NCBI RefSeq assembly: GCF_001905445.1
Contig: NZ_LIVQ01000010.1
Span: forward strand, 71,417-135,416
Length of the DNA: 64,000 bases
Reading direction: 5' to 3'
DNA from: Streptomyces sp. CB00455
Lineage (GTDB): Bacteria; Actinomycetota; Actinomycetes; Streptomycetales; Streptomycetaceae
This document shows, one piece after another, positions 9,179-18,094 of the stretch (positions are counted from its first letter, which is position 1; every line of letters starts with the position of its first letter). The translations under genes were made by a program, and so were the position numbers. Below the pieces are notes generated by a model, which made no database searches, had not been told where the DNA came from, and worked only from the letters and a program-made list of their open reading frames with translations.

Positions 9179-12172
9179 TCAGTCCTCCAGCAGGCGGATC
9201 AGCTCGGCCGGCGCAACCGGGCGGTCCCCGGCCCCGGTGACGGCCCGCAGCGCGGCGCCCGCCCGCTCGCGCCAGACGGCGGCGCCGAGCTCTTCGAACA
9301 CCGTCCGCGCCGACGCCAGCCACCGCACCGCCTCGGGGGCGCCCCGCACCGCCAGCGCAAAGCCGAGGTCGGTTTCGATACGGGCGCGCAGGAACCGGTC
9401 GGCCACCTCCTTGACCACCTCCAGCGCCTGGAGCAGCACGGACTCCGCGGCCTTCCACTGGCCCCGGCGCCAGCGCGCCTCGCCGATCCCGCGCAGCGCG
9501 TGCGCCTCACCGAGCCGGTCGCCGTCCTCCCGCGTAAGCCCCAGCACCTTGAAGCAGGTCTCTTCCGCCCCCGCCGGATCGCCGTGCCGCAGCAGCGCCT
9601 CCGCCAACCGGTAGGTGTTCTGGGTCTCCCCCCGGACACTGCCGGCCTCCCGGCTCCTGGTGATGGCCTGCATGCACAGTTCTATGCCCCGGGAGGTGTT
9701 GCCGCGCTCCAGCTCCAGCTGGGCCATCAGCCCCAGGACGTGGGACTCGCCCGCCGTGTCACCGGTCGCCCGGAAGCCCTCCAGGGCCTCCCGGGCATCG
9801 CGGGCGGCGCCGTCCAGATCACCGGAGAAGCGGGCGCACAGCGCCAGGTTGCGCAGCGCCACGGCCCGGCCGTGCACCTCGCCGCACTGCTCGAAGAGCT
9901 TCAGCGCGCGGACCAGCGCCGTCCCGGCCTCCTCGTACTGGCGCTGGTAGATGCCGAGGGTGCCCAGCGAACGCAGCATCGTCGCCTCGCCGAGGACGTC
10001 GCCCGTGCGCACCGCCGCCGTCAGGGCCTGCTCGGCGCAGGAGCGCCAGGCCTCCAGGTAGTTGTGCGCCTCGAAGAGCGTCGTGCTGTTCACCGTCAGC
10101 GCCCAGGCGTAGCCCGCGGACCGCTCGGAGCCGGCCGCCTGGTGGATGACGTCGGTCAGCGCCGTGCGCTCCGACTCCAGCCAGTCGACGGGATCCGCCA
10201 TCAGCTCGTCCACCAGCCCCGGAGGCAGCGCGTAGGGATCCAGCTCCCCGTAGTCCATCCGGTGGGTGCCGCCGTAGGTGCGCCGGCGCGCCACGTCCGC
10301 GAGGGTCAGCCAGCCTCCGTACACGCGCGCCAGCGCGGCCCCGCGGTCCTCCTCGCTCTCCTCCGCCTGGGCGCACTCCCAGGCGAACAGCCGCAGCAGG
10401 TCCTGGAACCGGTAGCGCGTGGCGGGTCCCCCGGACGGGGCGACCTCCAGCAGCTGGGCATCGACCAACTGTTCGATCAGGTCCTCGGCGTCGACCGGGG
10501 CGACATCGGCCAGCGCCGCGCCCACCCAGGCCGCGAAGTCCGGCACCGTCAGCAGGCCAAGCCGGCGGTACAGCTGGCGGGTGGGCGCCGGGAGGTCGCG
10601 GTAGCTCAACCGGAAGCCGGCCCGTACGCCGCCCTCGCCGGGGCTCAGCTCGTCCAGCCGCCGCCGCTGGTCCTCCAGGCGCGTGACCAGGCTCCGTACG
10701 GACCAGTGCGGCTTCGCGGCGAGCCGCGCACCCGCGATCCGCAGCGCCAGCGGCAGCCGGTCACACAGCACCCCCAGCCGTTCGGTGGAACCGGGGTCGG
10801 CGCCGATCCGGTGCTCGCCCGCCACCTCGGCGAGCAGCGCGGTGGCCTCCTGCGGGGCCATCGCGTTCAGGCCGATGCGCAGGACCGCGTAGTCGCCGAT
10901 CAGGTCGTCCATCAGGTCGCGGCCGGTGATGATCACGCAGCAGCGGCCGTTCCCGGGCAGGAGGGGCTGGATCTGGTGGAAGGAGCGGGCGTTGTCGAGC
11001 ACGATCAGCACGCGCTTGCCGCCGAGCACGCTGCGGTAGAGCGCGGCCCGGTCGCCCGGGTCGGCCGGGATCTGGTGGGCCGGCACGCCCAGGTCGCGCA
11101 GGAAGCGGTCGAGCGTGGTGGCGGGCGAGACCGGCTCGAAGGTCTCGTCGTACCCCCGCAGATCGGTGAAGAGCTGGCCGTCGGGGAAGCGGGCGGCGAT
11201 CTGGTTGGCCCACTGGACGGCCAGGGCCGTCTTGCCGACGCCCCCTATTCCGCTGATCGCGGCCATGGTCAGCGGAGACTGTCCCAGCCGCTCGTCCAGC
11301 ATCCGGTCGAGGTCGCTGAGCTCCTTGCCCCGACCCGTGAAGGAGGCCGACTCGACGGGGAGCTGGGCGGCCGCGGCGGTGGCCGGGGCCGGCGCGGGAT
11401 TCGCGCGCGGCTGCGTCAGCTCGGGGGAGTCGCGCAGCACCAGGTCGTGCAGGCCCTGGAGGGCCGTGCCCGGCTCGATGCCCAGCTCGTTGACGAGCAG
11501 TCTGCGGCCGTCGCGGTACACGACCAGGGCGTCCGCCCGCCGTCCCGACCGGTAGTGGGCGAGCATCAGGTGCGCCCGGGCCTGCTCGCGCAGCGGGTTC
11601 TCCGCGACCAGGGCGGTCAGCTCCGGGATCAGAGCGCGGTGCCGGCCGAGCTGGAGCCGCAGGCCCGCGTACTCCTCGTGGACGTCCAGGCGCAGTTCCT
11701 CCAGCCGGGCGGCCTCCTGCTCGATCCGGGCGCCGCCGATGCCGTCCAGGGCGCGGCCCCGCCACAGCGAGAGGGCCTCGGCGTAGCTCTCGCAGGCGTC
11801 CGCGGTCCGTCCGCCGCGGGCGGACTCCCTGGCCTGGCGGACCCGGTCCTCGAAGACGACCGAGTCGATGCGGTGCTCCAGCGGGTTCAGGACGTAGCCG
11901 GGGTGCGAGGTGGCGATCAGGCCCGCGGCGTCCGCGGCGTCGTTGAACACCTTGCGCAGGCCCGCGACGCAGATGGCGATCTGGTTGCGGGCGGTCGTCG
12001 GAGCGCCGGCGGGCCAGACCGCGTCGATCAGGGTGTCCACGGAGACGATCCGCCCTGGTGACAGCAGCAGCATGGTCAGTACGGTCCGCTGTCGGGCCCC
12101 GCCCGGTTTCAAGGTCTTTCCGCCGATGTGTACGTCGAGAGGCCCTAAAAGCCTGAAGACGACCTCTCGCAT
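9179..12172 (-). CDS. SARP-family regulator with NB-ARC and TPR domains (AfsR-like)
   Basis: A 997-aa transcription activator. Residues 1-95 form an OmpR-type winged helix (FRLLGPLDVHIGGKTL; LIDAVWPAGAPTTARNQI), about 95-260 the bacterial transcriptional activation domain, about 290-560 an NB-ARC ATPase with Walker A GIGGVGKTALAV and hhDD-like VLIVLDNA, and the rest is a run of TPR-like helices. Such regulators switch on antibiotic clusters by binding direct heptameric repeats. The ATG at 12172 is preferred over an upstream ATG at 12223 because AGGGGGA precedes it and the DNA-binding domain begins at once. Codon 9 (12148-12146) is TTA, rare in Streptomyces and read by the bldA tRNA, so translation should be developmentally gated. 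Confidence 0.92.
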   Translation of the reverse strand: MREVVFRLLGPLDVHIGGKTLKPGGARQRTVLTMLLLSPGRIVSVDTLIDAVWPAGAPTTARNQIAICVAGLRKVFNDAADAAGLIATSHPGYVLNPLEHRIDSVVFEDRVRQARESARGGRTADACESYAEALSLWRGRALDGIGGARIEQEAARLEELRLDVHEEYAGLRLQLGRHRALIPELTALVAENPLREQARAHLMLAHYRSGRRADALVVYRDGRRLLVNELGIEPGTALQGLHDLVLRDSPELTQPRANPAPAPATAAAAQLPVESASFTGRGKELSDLDRMLDERLGQSPLTMAAISGIGGVGKTALAVQWANQIAARFPDGQLFTDLRGYDETFEPVSPATTLDRFLRDLGVPAHQIPADPGDRAALYRSVLGGKRVLIVLDNARSFHQIQPLLPGNGRCCVIITGRDLMDDLIGDYAVLRIGLNAMAPQEATALLAEVAGEHRIGADPGSTERLGVLCDRLPLALRIAGARLAAKPHWSVRSLVTRLEDQRRRLDELSPGEGGVRAGFRLSYRDLPAPTRQLYRRLGLLTVPDFAAWVGAALADVAPVDAEDLIEQLVDAQLLEVAPSGGPATRYRFQDLLRLFAWECAQAEESEEDRGAALARVYGGWLTLADVARRRTYGGTHRMDYGELDPYALPPGLVDELMADPVDWLESERTALTDVIHQAAGSERSAGYAWALTVNSTTLFEAHNYLEAWRSCAEQALTAAVRTGDVLGEATMLRSLGTLGIYQRQYEEAGTALVRALKLFEQCGEVHGRAVALRNLALCARFSGDLDGAARDAREALEGFRATGDTAGESHVLGLMAQLELERGNTSRGIELCMQAITRSREAGSVRGETQNTYRLAEALLRHGDPAGAEETCFKVLGLTREDGDRLGEAHALRGIGEARWRRGQWKAAESVLLQALEVVKEVADRFLRARIETDLGFALAVRGAPEAVRWLASARTVFEELGAAVWRERAGAALRAVTGAGDRPVAPAELIRLLED

Positions 12173-12426
12173 CGTCGCAATCCCCCTGGTTCTCAAGGTA
12201 CTTCGTGCGATCCCCCGACGCACCCGCCCATGGGACCAGTTACCGGGCAGTAGATCCAGATCGACCGACTCGCCAAATGTGCTTCAACCGTGTTCTTCGG
12301 GCAAATGGAGCAGTGGCCTTCCAGAAGGTTCCGTATAGCTGCGGCGGGGTTCCCCGATAACTCCCTCCCACAGTCTGAGGTGTCGCTCCGGGAAGATCCC
12401 GGTGCCCCGTCTGTTGGAGGAACCTG

Positions 12427-12903
12427 ATGCGCCGTCGACTCGCCGCCGTAGTCGCCACCGCCGTCACCGGTATCGTCGCATTCGCCGGCCCGGCCACCGC
12501 CGCCCCGGCCGACAAGCCCCAGGTGCTGAGCGGCTGGACCCAGACCAGCGCGGCCAGCTACAACTCGTGGCTCGCCGCCCGCGGCGCGCAGGGCACCTGG
12601 TCCTCGTACGGATTCGACTGGTCGACGGACTACTGCAGCTCCTCGCCGGACAACCCCTTCGGGTTCCCGTTCCAGACGTCCTGTGCGCGACACGACTTCG
12701 GTTACCGCAACTACAAGGCCGCCGGCAGCTTCAGCGCGAACAAGCCGCGCCTGGACGACGCCCTCTACGCCGACCTCAAGCGGGTCTGCTCCGCTTACTC
12801 GGGCGTCAAGAAGGCCTCCTGCGACTCGACCGCCTGGACCTACTACCAGGCCGTCAAGGCCCTCGGCAACAGCCCCGCCGTCGACGGCAGCGCCTCGGTC
12901 TGA
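12427..12903 (+). CDS. Secreted prokaryotic phospholipase A2
   Basis: A 158-aa exported protein. The signal peptide (MRRRLAAVVATAVTGIVAFAGPATAA) is followed by a mature domain of about 130 residues with four cysteines, enough for two disulfides. The catalytic block SCARHDFGYRNYK holds the His-Asp pair of bacterial phospholipase A2 (pfam09056 type). It would hydrolyse the sn-2 ester of phospholipids outside the cell, using calcium. GGAGG lies 6 bp before the ATG. The gap of 254 bp to the divergent SARP gene is the shared promoter region and includes the palindrome CCTTCCAGAAGG at 12317-12328. A pathway role, such as releasing fatty acid or self-protection, is only a thought; such genes are common in Streptomyces. 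Confidence 0.88.
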   Translation: MRRRLAAVVATAVTGIVAFAGPATAAPADKPQVLSGWTQTSAASYNSWLAARGAQGTWSSYGFDWSTDYCSSSPDNPFGFPFQTSCARHDFGYRNYKAAGSFSANKPRLDDALYADLKRVCSAYSGVKKASCDSTAWTYYQAVKALGNSPAVDGSASV

Positions 12904-13016
12904 CCCGCGAGGGACGGACCGGCGCTGTAGGGGCCGCATAGTTTTCGGCATGCTCCCCGGCCGACTCTGCGGCTACACCACCCCCGAACACGCGCGCAGA
13001 GAAGAGGAATCCGACC

Positions 13017-13970
13017 ATGCTGAGCACGGCCGAAGACAAGACGGGCAGCTGGGCCCCGTTGGAGATCACCGCCGACGGGGCCGGCCCGGACCGGCTCGCC
13101 GGCCGGCTGGCCGAGACCGCCGGCGACGAGGGCCTGGCCGCCCTGCTGACCAGGGAGAAGGGAATCGTCCTGCGGGGCTTCGGGATCACCCCCGACACCC
13201 TCCCGGCCGTTCTCGACCTGCTGCTCCCCAACCGGCTGGCCTACGTCCACGGCAACTCGCCCCGTACGAAGGTCGGCGGCAACGTCTACACCTCGACGGA
13301 GTACCCGCCCGAATTCACCATCTCCATGCACAACGAGATGAGCTACGCCCACCAGTGGCCCACCCGGCTCGCCTTCTACTGCCAGAAGGCCGCCGCCACC
13401 GGCGGGGCCACCCCCGTGCTCGACGCCGCGCGCTGGCTCGGCGCGCTCGACCCCGAGGTCCGCGCGGCCTTCGCCGGAGGCGTCCGCTACCTGCAGAACC
13501 TGCACGACGGCTACGGCCTCGGCAAGAGCTGGCAGGACACCTTCGAGACGAAGGAGCGCGACGACGTCGAGGCGTTCCTCGCCTCCTCCGGCGCCGAATG
13601 GACCTGGAAGGCCGACGGGGGACTGCGCGTCACCCAGCTCCGCCCGGCCACCACCCGCCACCCCGTCACCGGCGCCGAGGTCTGGTTCAACCAGTCCGAC
13701 CAGTGGCACCCCGCCGGCCTCGGCGACGACACGGCCGCGCAGCTCGCGGCCATCCTGCCGCCCGAGGACCTGCCCCAGGCCGTCACCTTCGCCGACGGCA
13801 GCCCCATCCCCACCGCCCACATCGAGCAGATCCGCGACCGCGGCCTGGACAACGCGGTCGACGTCGACTGGCGCGAAGGCGACCTCCTGCTGATCGACAA
13901 CGTCCTGCTGGCCCACGGCCGCCGCCCGTTCACCGGCGCCCGCCGCGTCCTCGTGGCGATGTCCGGCTGA
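13017..13970 (+). CDS. SyrP-like Fe(II)/2-oxoglutarate hydroxylase (TauD superfamily)
   Basis: A 317-aa non-haem iron dioxygenase. The iron-binding triad is visible as HNE (H105, E107) and a distal histidine at H300 (LLAHGRRPF), followed by the Arg that holds 2-oxoglutarate (GARRVLVAMSG). The HNE form instead of HxD and the flanking GGNVYTSTEYPPEF place it with SyrP-type enzymes that beta-hydroxylate aspartate or other residues bound to NRPS carrier domains. It opens a co-directional operon: the PPTase ATG overlaps its stop (ATGA). A paralogue lies at 42748-43725. Two modules here (18095 gene, second; 23071 gene, second) have Asp/Asn-like codes and are the natural substrates. Confidence 0.85.
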   Translation: MLSTAEDKTGSWAPLEITADGAGPDRLAGRLAETAGDEGLAALLTREKGIVLRGFGITPDTLPAVLDLLLPNRLAYVHGNSPRTKVGGNVYTSTEYPPEFTISMHNEMSYAHQWPTRLAFYCQKAAATGGATPVLDAARWLGALDPEVRAAFAGGVRYLQNLHDGYGLGKSWQDTFETKERDDVEAFLASSGAEWTWKADGGLRVTQLRPATTRHPVTGAEVWFNQSDQWHPAGLGDDTAAQLAAILPPEDLPQAVTFADGSPIPTAHIEQIRDRGLDNAVDVDWREGDLLLIDNVLLAHGRRPFTGARRVLVAMSG

Positions 13971-14773
13971 TGCGCGCGTCAGGGACCCCGGCAGCGCTCC
14001 GGTCCCCGGCCGCCACCGCCCTGCGGCGCAGTCTGCGCGACACCGGCGCGGTCCACGTCTGGCAGGGCAGGGCCCCCGGCCTGCTCGCCCCGGCCGACCG
14101 CGCCGTGCTTTCCGAGCAGGAGCGCGAACAGCTGCGCGGCATGGCGGCCGGCGCCGGCGTGCACTACGCGGGCGTCCACGCCGCGGTACGCCGGATACTC
14201 GCCCGCTACACCGGCGTGGAAGCCGCCGCGCTGCGGCTCGGCCGGCGCCCCTGCCCCCGCTGCGGGGGAGCCGCCCACGGCAGGCCGGGCATCGAGTGGC
14301 CCGACTCGGGACTGGAGTTCAACCTCTCCCGCTCCGGCGCGCACTGGCTGCTCGCCGTCGCGGCCGGCCGCCAGGTGGGCGTGGACATCGAGGACGGAGC
14401 GGCGAGCGGCTTCTGCGAGGAGTCCTCGCTCCTGGTCATGTCGCGGGCCGAGATCGCCCACATCGAGGGACAGCCCGACGCGCAGTCCCGGCGCGCGGAG
14501 TTCTTCCGCTGCTGGACGCGCAAGGAGGCCGTGCTCAAGGCCAGCGGAGTGGGCATCGTCGTCGACCTGCCGAGCGTCGAGGTATGGCCGGAAACACGCC
14601 CCGCGGTGCTGGTGCGCCACGAAGAGCCGACCGGGCCGGCGACCTGGCGCGTCGAGGACCTGCCGCTCGGGCCGCCTCTGTTCGGGGCCGTGGCCCAGGA
14701 GCTCGGCAGCGCCGGCCCCGTCGTCCATCACCGCCTGGCGGAGACGGACGCAGGGATTCGCATAGATGGCTGA
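13970..14773 (+). CDS. 4'-phosphopantetheinyl transferase (Sfp type)
   Basis: A 267-aa Sfp-superfamily enzyme that converts apo carrier domains to the holo form by adding phosphopantetheine from CoA. The two signatures are VGVDIED (near residue 140) and FFRCWTRKEAVLKASGVG (near residue 180), with the Mg-binding Asp/Glu and the KEA lysine present. A CPRCGG pair between them is a small insertion. The ATG overlaps the hydroxylase stop by one base, so translation is coupled. With eight NRPS carrier domains plus an ACP in this window, a dedicated enzyme makes sense. Confidence 0.92.
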   Translation: MRASGTPAALRSPAATALRRSLRDTGAVHVWQGRAPGLLAPADRAVLSEQEREQLRGMAAGAGVHYAGVHAAVRRILARYTGVEAAALRLGRRPCPRCGGAAHGRPGIEWPDSGLEFNLSRSGAHWLLAVAAGRQVGVDIEDGAASGFCEESSLLVMSRAEIAHIEGQPDAQSRRAEFFRCWTRKEAVLKASGVGIVVDLPSVEVWPETRPAVLVRHEEPTGPATWRVEDLPLGPPLFGAVAQELGSAGPVVHHRLAETDAGIRIDG

Positions 14774-14834
14774 TAGAGGCCGCCCGCACATTGGTTCAGG
14801 CATCCCCGCGGTCCAGGGGAGAGAGAGGGAAAGA

Positions 14835-15710
14835 GTGAACCAGGCCGTACACCGAGGAATCATCTCCACCATCGGGAGCACCCCCCTGGTGGAGCTGACC
14901 AGCCTCCTCGACGGATTCCCGTCCCGCGTCTTCATGAAGATGGAGCGGTACAACCCCGGCGGGAGCATCGAGGACCGCACGGCGCTCGCGCTGGTGCGCG
15001 AGGTGATCCGGCGCGAGGGCCGCGTCCCGGACGGGGCCCTCGCCGTCGAGATCTGTTCCCCCGAACTCGCCGTCTCCCTCGCGCAGGTGTGCCGCTACTA
15101 CGGCATCGACTTCCTCGCCCTCCTGGAGGGCCCCGCGGCCGACCCCTTCCCCGCTCTGCTCACCGCCTACGGAGCGCGGTACGAGGAGGTCGATGCCCAG
15201 GCCGCCCCGCAGCGGCTGGCGGAGGTCATCGCCACCGTCTCGGCCGCGTTCCGGCTCAGCACCAGCGCCGCACCGCTGTGGCCGCGGGAGGACACCGACA
15301 CGATGCGGGAGATCGCCGAAGCGCTGGAGGACCGGGTCGACCTGGTCCTGTGCGACCTGGCCTACCCCCGCACCCTCGGGGGCTGCGCCGAGTACGCCCG
15401 GATCCAGGGGCTGGGCACCACGGTCGTCGGCGTCTGCCGGGGACCCGCGCCGGTGCCGACCGGCCCGCTCGCCATCCCGTTCGGCGTGGACGACGTGGTG
15501 TGGGTCGACCCGAAGGACGCCGCCCTCATGCGGGAACGCCTACTGGCCGCCGAGGGGCTGCTCGCCGACTCCACGGCGGGCGCGGCAGCCGCCGCACTCC
15601 TGCAGCTGGCCCACCGGATCCCCGCCGGATCGAACTGCGTCATCGTCGCTCCGGCCGGCGGCGACCGCTGCCCGGAGAACTTCGAGCATAAGGATGCGAC
15701 ACCATGCTGA
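14835..15710 (+). CDS. SbnA-like PLP-fold protein lacking the Schiff-base lysine (probable pseudoenzyme)
   Basis: A 291-aa paralogue of the SbnA encoded at 16705-17715. The fold is kept (TIGSTPLVELTSLLDGFPSRVFMKMERYNPGG), but the PLP-binding lysine is glutamate: GGSIEDRT here (E46, bases 14970-14972) against GGSIKDRT in the intact copy (K49). The asparagine loop SSSGNLG is ICSPELA, the phosphate-binding STFGTLRG is AYPRTLGG and the C-terminal AGASSGA is ADSTAGA. So the cofactor site is gone while the frame is whole. It cannot be a normal beta-replacement enzyme; it may be a partner or regulator of SbnA. The GTG at 14835 has GAGGGAAAG upstream; an ATG at 14766 in frame would overlap the PPTase end. 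It overlaps sbnB by 7 bp. Confidence 0.85.
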   Translation: MNQAVHRGIISTIGSTPLVELTSLLDGFPSRVFMKMERYNPGGSIEDRTALALVREVIRREGRVPDGALAVEICSPELAVSLAQVCRYYGIDFLALLEGPAADPFPALLTAYGARYEEVDAQAAPQRLAEVIATVSAAFRLSTSAAPLWPREDTDTMREIAEALEDRVDLVLCDLAYPRTLGGCAEYARIQGLGTTVVGVCRGPAPVPTGPLAIPFGVDDVVWVDPKDAALMRERLLAAEGLLADSTAGAAAAALLQLAHRIPAGSNCVIVAPAGGDRCPENFEHKDATPC

Positions 15711-16708
15711 TTCTGCGTCATGCCGACGTCCGGGACATACTGGACGGGCAGGAACGCCTCGTGGCCGACGTCGTACGCAAGACGTACGCAGCCCATGACG
15801 AAGGCCGCACCGCACTGCCGCACTCGATATTCCTGCGCTTCCCGGACGCCCCGCGTGACCGCATCATCGGCCTCCCCGCATTCGTCGGCGGAGAAGCGCC
15901 CGCCATGGGGATGAAATGGATTTCCTCCTTCCCCGGGAACCTCGAACGGGGGCTGGAACGCGCCAGCGCGGCGATCATCCTCAACGAGCCGGGCACCGGC
16001 CGCCCGGACGCCCTGGTGGAAGGCTCGGTGATCTCCGCCAAGCGGACCGCGGCCAGCGCCGCCGTCGCGGCGCGGCTGCTCACCGCCGAGGCCGACACCC
16101 GGGGCGCCTCCCTCATCGGCTGCGGCGTCATCAACCTGGAGGTGCTGCGCTTCCTACGCTCGGAGCTGCCCGGGCTGCGCGAGGTCACCGTCCACGACCG
16201 GGACCCCGCCCGCGCCGCGCTCTTCGCCGCCCGCGCCGCCGAGCTGCCCGGCCTCGCGGTCACCGTCGCGGACACCGTCGGCGAAGCGCTCGCCGCCCAC
16301 CGCCTGGTCTGCCTCGCCACCACCGCCGGCGCGCCCCACCTGGACCTGTCCCCGCTGTCACCCGGGTCCACGGTCCTGCACGTGTCGCTGCGGGACATCA
16401 AGGTCGAGGACATCCTCGCCGCGCAGAACGTCGTCGACGACACCGACCACGTCAGCCGGGAGCAGACCTCCATCCACCTGGCCGAACAGGCCACCGGGAA
16501 CCGGGACTTCGTCGACGCGGAGATCGGCCGGATCCTGCGCGACCCCGGCTCCTTCCACCGCGACCCCGCCCGCACCGTCGTCTACTCGCCGTTCGGACTG
16601 GGCGCCCTCGACATCGCCCTGGCCGCCCGGGTCCGCGACGAAGCCGCCGCCAAGGGGCTGGGCGTGGAGCTGGACGGCTTCCTCCCCGGGGAGACCAGCC
16701 GCTCATGA
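15704..16708 (+). CDS. sbnB: SbnB-like dehydrogenase for 2,3-diaminopropionate synthesis
   Basis: A 334-aa protein of the ornithine cyclodeaminase / mu-crystallin family. SbnB oxidatively splits N-(1-amino-1-carboxy-2-ethyl)-glutamate, the SbnA product, with NAD to give L-2,3-diaminopropionate, 2-oxoglutarate and ammonia. Visible blocks are MGMKWISSFPGN near residue 68, EGSVISAKRTAASAAVAARLL near residue 105, the dinucleotide loop SLIGCGVINLEVLRFL and HVSLRDIKVEDIL. The start ATG overlaps the end of the preceding pseudoenzyme, and its own stop overlaps the sbnA start (ATGA), so all three are translationally coupled. Confidence 0.92.
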   Translation: MLILRHADVRDILDGQERLVADVVRKTYAAHDEGRTALPHSIFLRFPDAPRDRIIGLPAFVGGEAPAMGMKWISSFPGNLERGLERASAAIILNEPGTGRPDALVEGSVISAKRTAASAAVAARLLTAEADTRGASLIGCGVINLEVLRFLRSELPGLREVTVHDRDPARAALFAARAAELPGLAVTVADTVGEALAAHRLVCLATTAGAPHLDLSPLSPGSTVLHVSLRDIKVEDILAAQNVVDDTDHVSREQTSIHLAEQATGNRDFVDAEIGRILRDPGSFHRDPARTVVYSPFGLGALDIALAARVRDEAAAKGLGVELDGFLPGETSRS

Positions 16709-17715
16709 AACCTGGACGCCGCGCCCTCGCCCAGGGGCTGCGCGAAACCATCGGCGGCACCCCGCTGGTGGTACTGGACCGGCTCCTGCCGGACTTCGGG
16801 TCCCGGATCTACGCCAAGATGGAACGCTTCAACCCCGGCGGCAGCATCAAGGACCGCACCGCCCTGCGCCTGCTCGCCGACAAGGTCGCCTCCGGTGAAC
16901 TCGAACCCGCCCGGTCCGTCGTCGTCGAGTCCAGCTCCGGCAACCTCGGCGTGGGACTGGCCCAGCTGTGCCGCAGCTACGGGCTGCGCTTCATCTGCGT
17001 CGTCGACGCCCGCACCACCGCGCGCAACATCGCGCTCCTGCGGGCCTACCAGGCCGAAGTGGAGATCGTCACCGAACCCGACGCCGAAACCGGCGAGTTC
17101 CTGCCCGCCCGGCTGCGCCGGGTCCGGGAGCTGACCGAGACGCTCCCGGGCGCCTACTGGCCCAACCAGTACACCAACCCGCTCAACCCGATCGCCCACC
17201 ACCGCACCATGGAGGAGATCGACCGTGCCCTCGGCGGCCGCGTCGACTACCTCTTCTCCGCGGTCAGCACCTTCGGCACCCTGCGCGGCTGCGCCGAATA
17301 CATCCGGGCGCACGACCTGGACACCACCGTCGTGGGCGTGGACGCGGCCGGCAGCGCCATCTTCGGCAACCCGCCCGGCCCCCGGCTGCTGCCCGGCCAC
17401 GGGGCCGCCATCCGGCCGCCGCTCGCCGACCTCTCCCTGGCCGACGAGGTCGTCCACGTGCCCGACCTCGACAGCGTCGCCGCCTGCCGCCGCCTGGTGC
17501 GGCGCGAGGCCGTGCTGGCCGGGGCCTCCTCGGGGGCCGTCGTCGCCGCCCTGGAACAGCTGGCCGACCGGATCCCGGCGGGCTCGCACTGCGTGCTCGT
17601 CTTCCCCGACGGCGGGGACCGCTACCTCGACACCGTGTACTCCGACGCCTGGGTCCACCAGCACTTCGGATCGGTCTCCCACCTCTGGGAGACGCCCCTC
17701 ACCACCTCCGTGTGA
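16705..17715 (+). CDS. sbnA: SbnA: N-(1-amino-1-carboxy-2-ethyl)-glutamate synthase (PLP)
   Basis: A 336-aa PLP enzyme of the cysteine synthase fold. SbnA joins O-phosphoserine and glutamate, the first step to L-2,3-diaminopropionate. All cofactor motifs are present: the Schiff-base lysine in NPGGSIKDRT (K49), the asparagine loop SSSGNLGVGLAQLC, the phosphate loop STFGTLRG and the C-terminal AGASSGA and FPDGGDRY. The start overlaps the sbnB stop (ATGA). O-phosphoserine could be boosted by the serA-like gene at 51022-51999. The product would be used by at least one NRPS module. Confidence 0.92.
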   Translation: MKPGRRALAQGLRETIGGTPLVVLDRLLPDFGSRIYAKMERFNPGGSIKDRTALRLLADKVASGELEPARSVVVESSSGNLGVGLAQLCRSYGLRFICVVDARTTARNIALLRAYQAEVEIVTEPDAETGEFLPARLRRVRELTETLPGAYWPNQYTNPLNPIAHHRTMEEIDRALGGRVDYLFSAVSTFGTLRGCAEYIRAHDLDTTVVGVDAAGSAIFGNPPGPRLLPGHGAAIRPPLADLSLADEVVHVPDLDSVAACRRLVRREAVLAGASSGAVVAALEQLADRIPAGSHCVLVFPDGGDRYLDTVYSDAWVHQHFGSVSHLWETPLTTSV

Positions 17716-17746
17716 CCGACCACGAACCCCTTCCCAGGAGACATCC

Positions 17747-17965
17747 ATGTCCGAACAGCAGCCCGCCCCCGCCACCTTCCGCGTCGTCCACAACGACGAG
17801 GAGCAGTACTCCGTGTGGTGGGCCGACCGCGACCTCCCCGCCGGCTGGCACGCCGAGGGGACCGAGGGCACCCGCGAGGAGTGCCTGGCGCACATCGACG
17901 AGATCTGGACCGACATGCGCCCCGCGAGCCTGCGCCGCCGCATGGCGGAGCAGGCCGCCGGCTGA
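17747..17965 (+). CDS. MbtH-like protein
   Basis: A 72-aa MbtH-family chaperone that binds adenylation domains and is often needed for their activity or solubility. The signature residues are all visible: NDEEQYSVWWADRDLPAGW, then ECLAHIDEIWTDMRP. It has AGGAG 6 bp before the ATG and sits 31 bp after sbnA. It is the only MbtH gene seen here and would serve all eight adenylation domains, or those that need one. A strong hairpin (17997-18040) separates it from the next NRPS gene. Confidence 0.95.
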   Translation: MSEQQPAPATFRVVHNDEEQYSVWWADRDLPAGWHAEGTEGTREECLAHIDEIWTDMRPASLRRRMAEQAAG

Positions 17966-17996
17966 CCCGTCCGCCCGGCCCGCGCCGCCGCACCAC

Positions 17997-18040
17997 GGCG
18001 GGCCGCCCGGGCGGGTCAGGACCCGCCCGGGCCGCCCGCC
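17997..18040 (+). terminator. Strong intra-operon hairpin between mbtH and the NRPS genes
   Basis: The arms 17997-18017 and 18020-18040 form a 21-bp inverted repeat with one mismatch and almost no loop. It lies 32 bp after the mbtH stop and 54 bp before the NRPS ATG. It could be a terminator or attenuator that uncouples precursor genes from the 22-kb NRPS message, or a stabilising mRNA hairpin. Confidence 0.55.
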
Positions 18041-18094
18041 CGCACCGACCGCTTCCGGGGTTCGCCCGACGATCTCACTAGGAGTGCCACCGTT

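Noticed and set aside
12317..12328. Operator in the SARP/phospholipase gap (CCTTCCAGAAGG)
   Set aside because: A short 5-bp-arm palindrome expected by chance; no matching second copy was found, so it is only mentioned in the gene entry.
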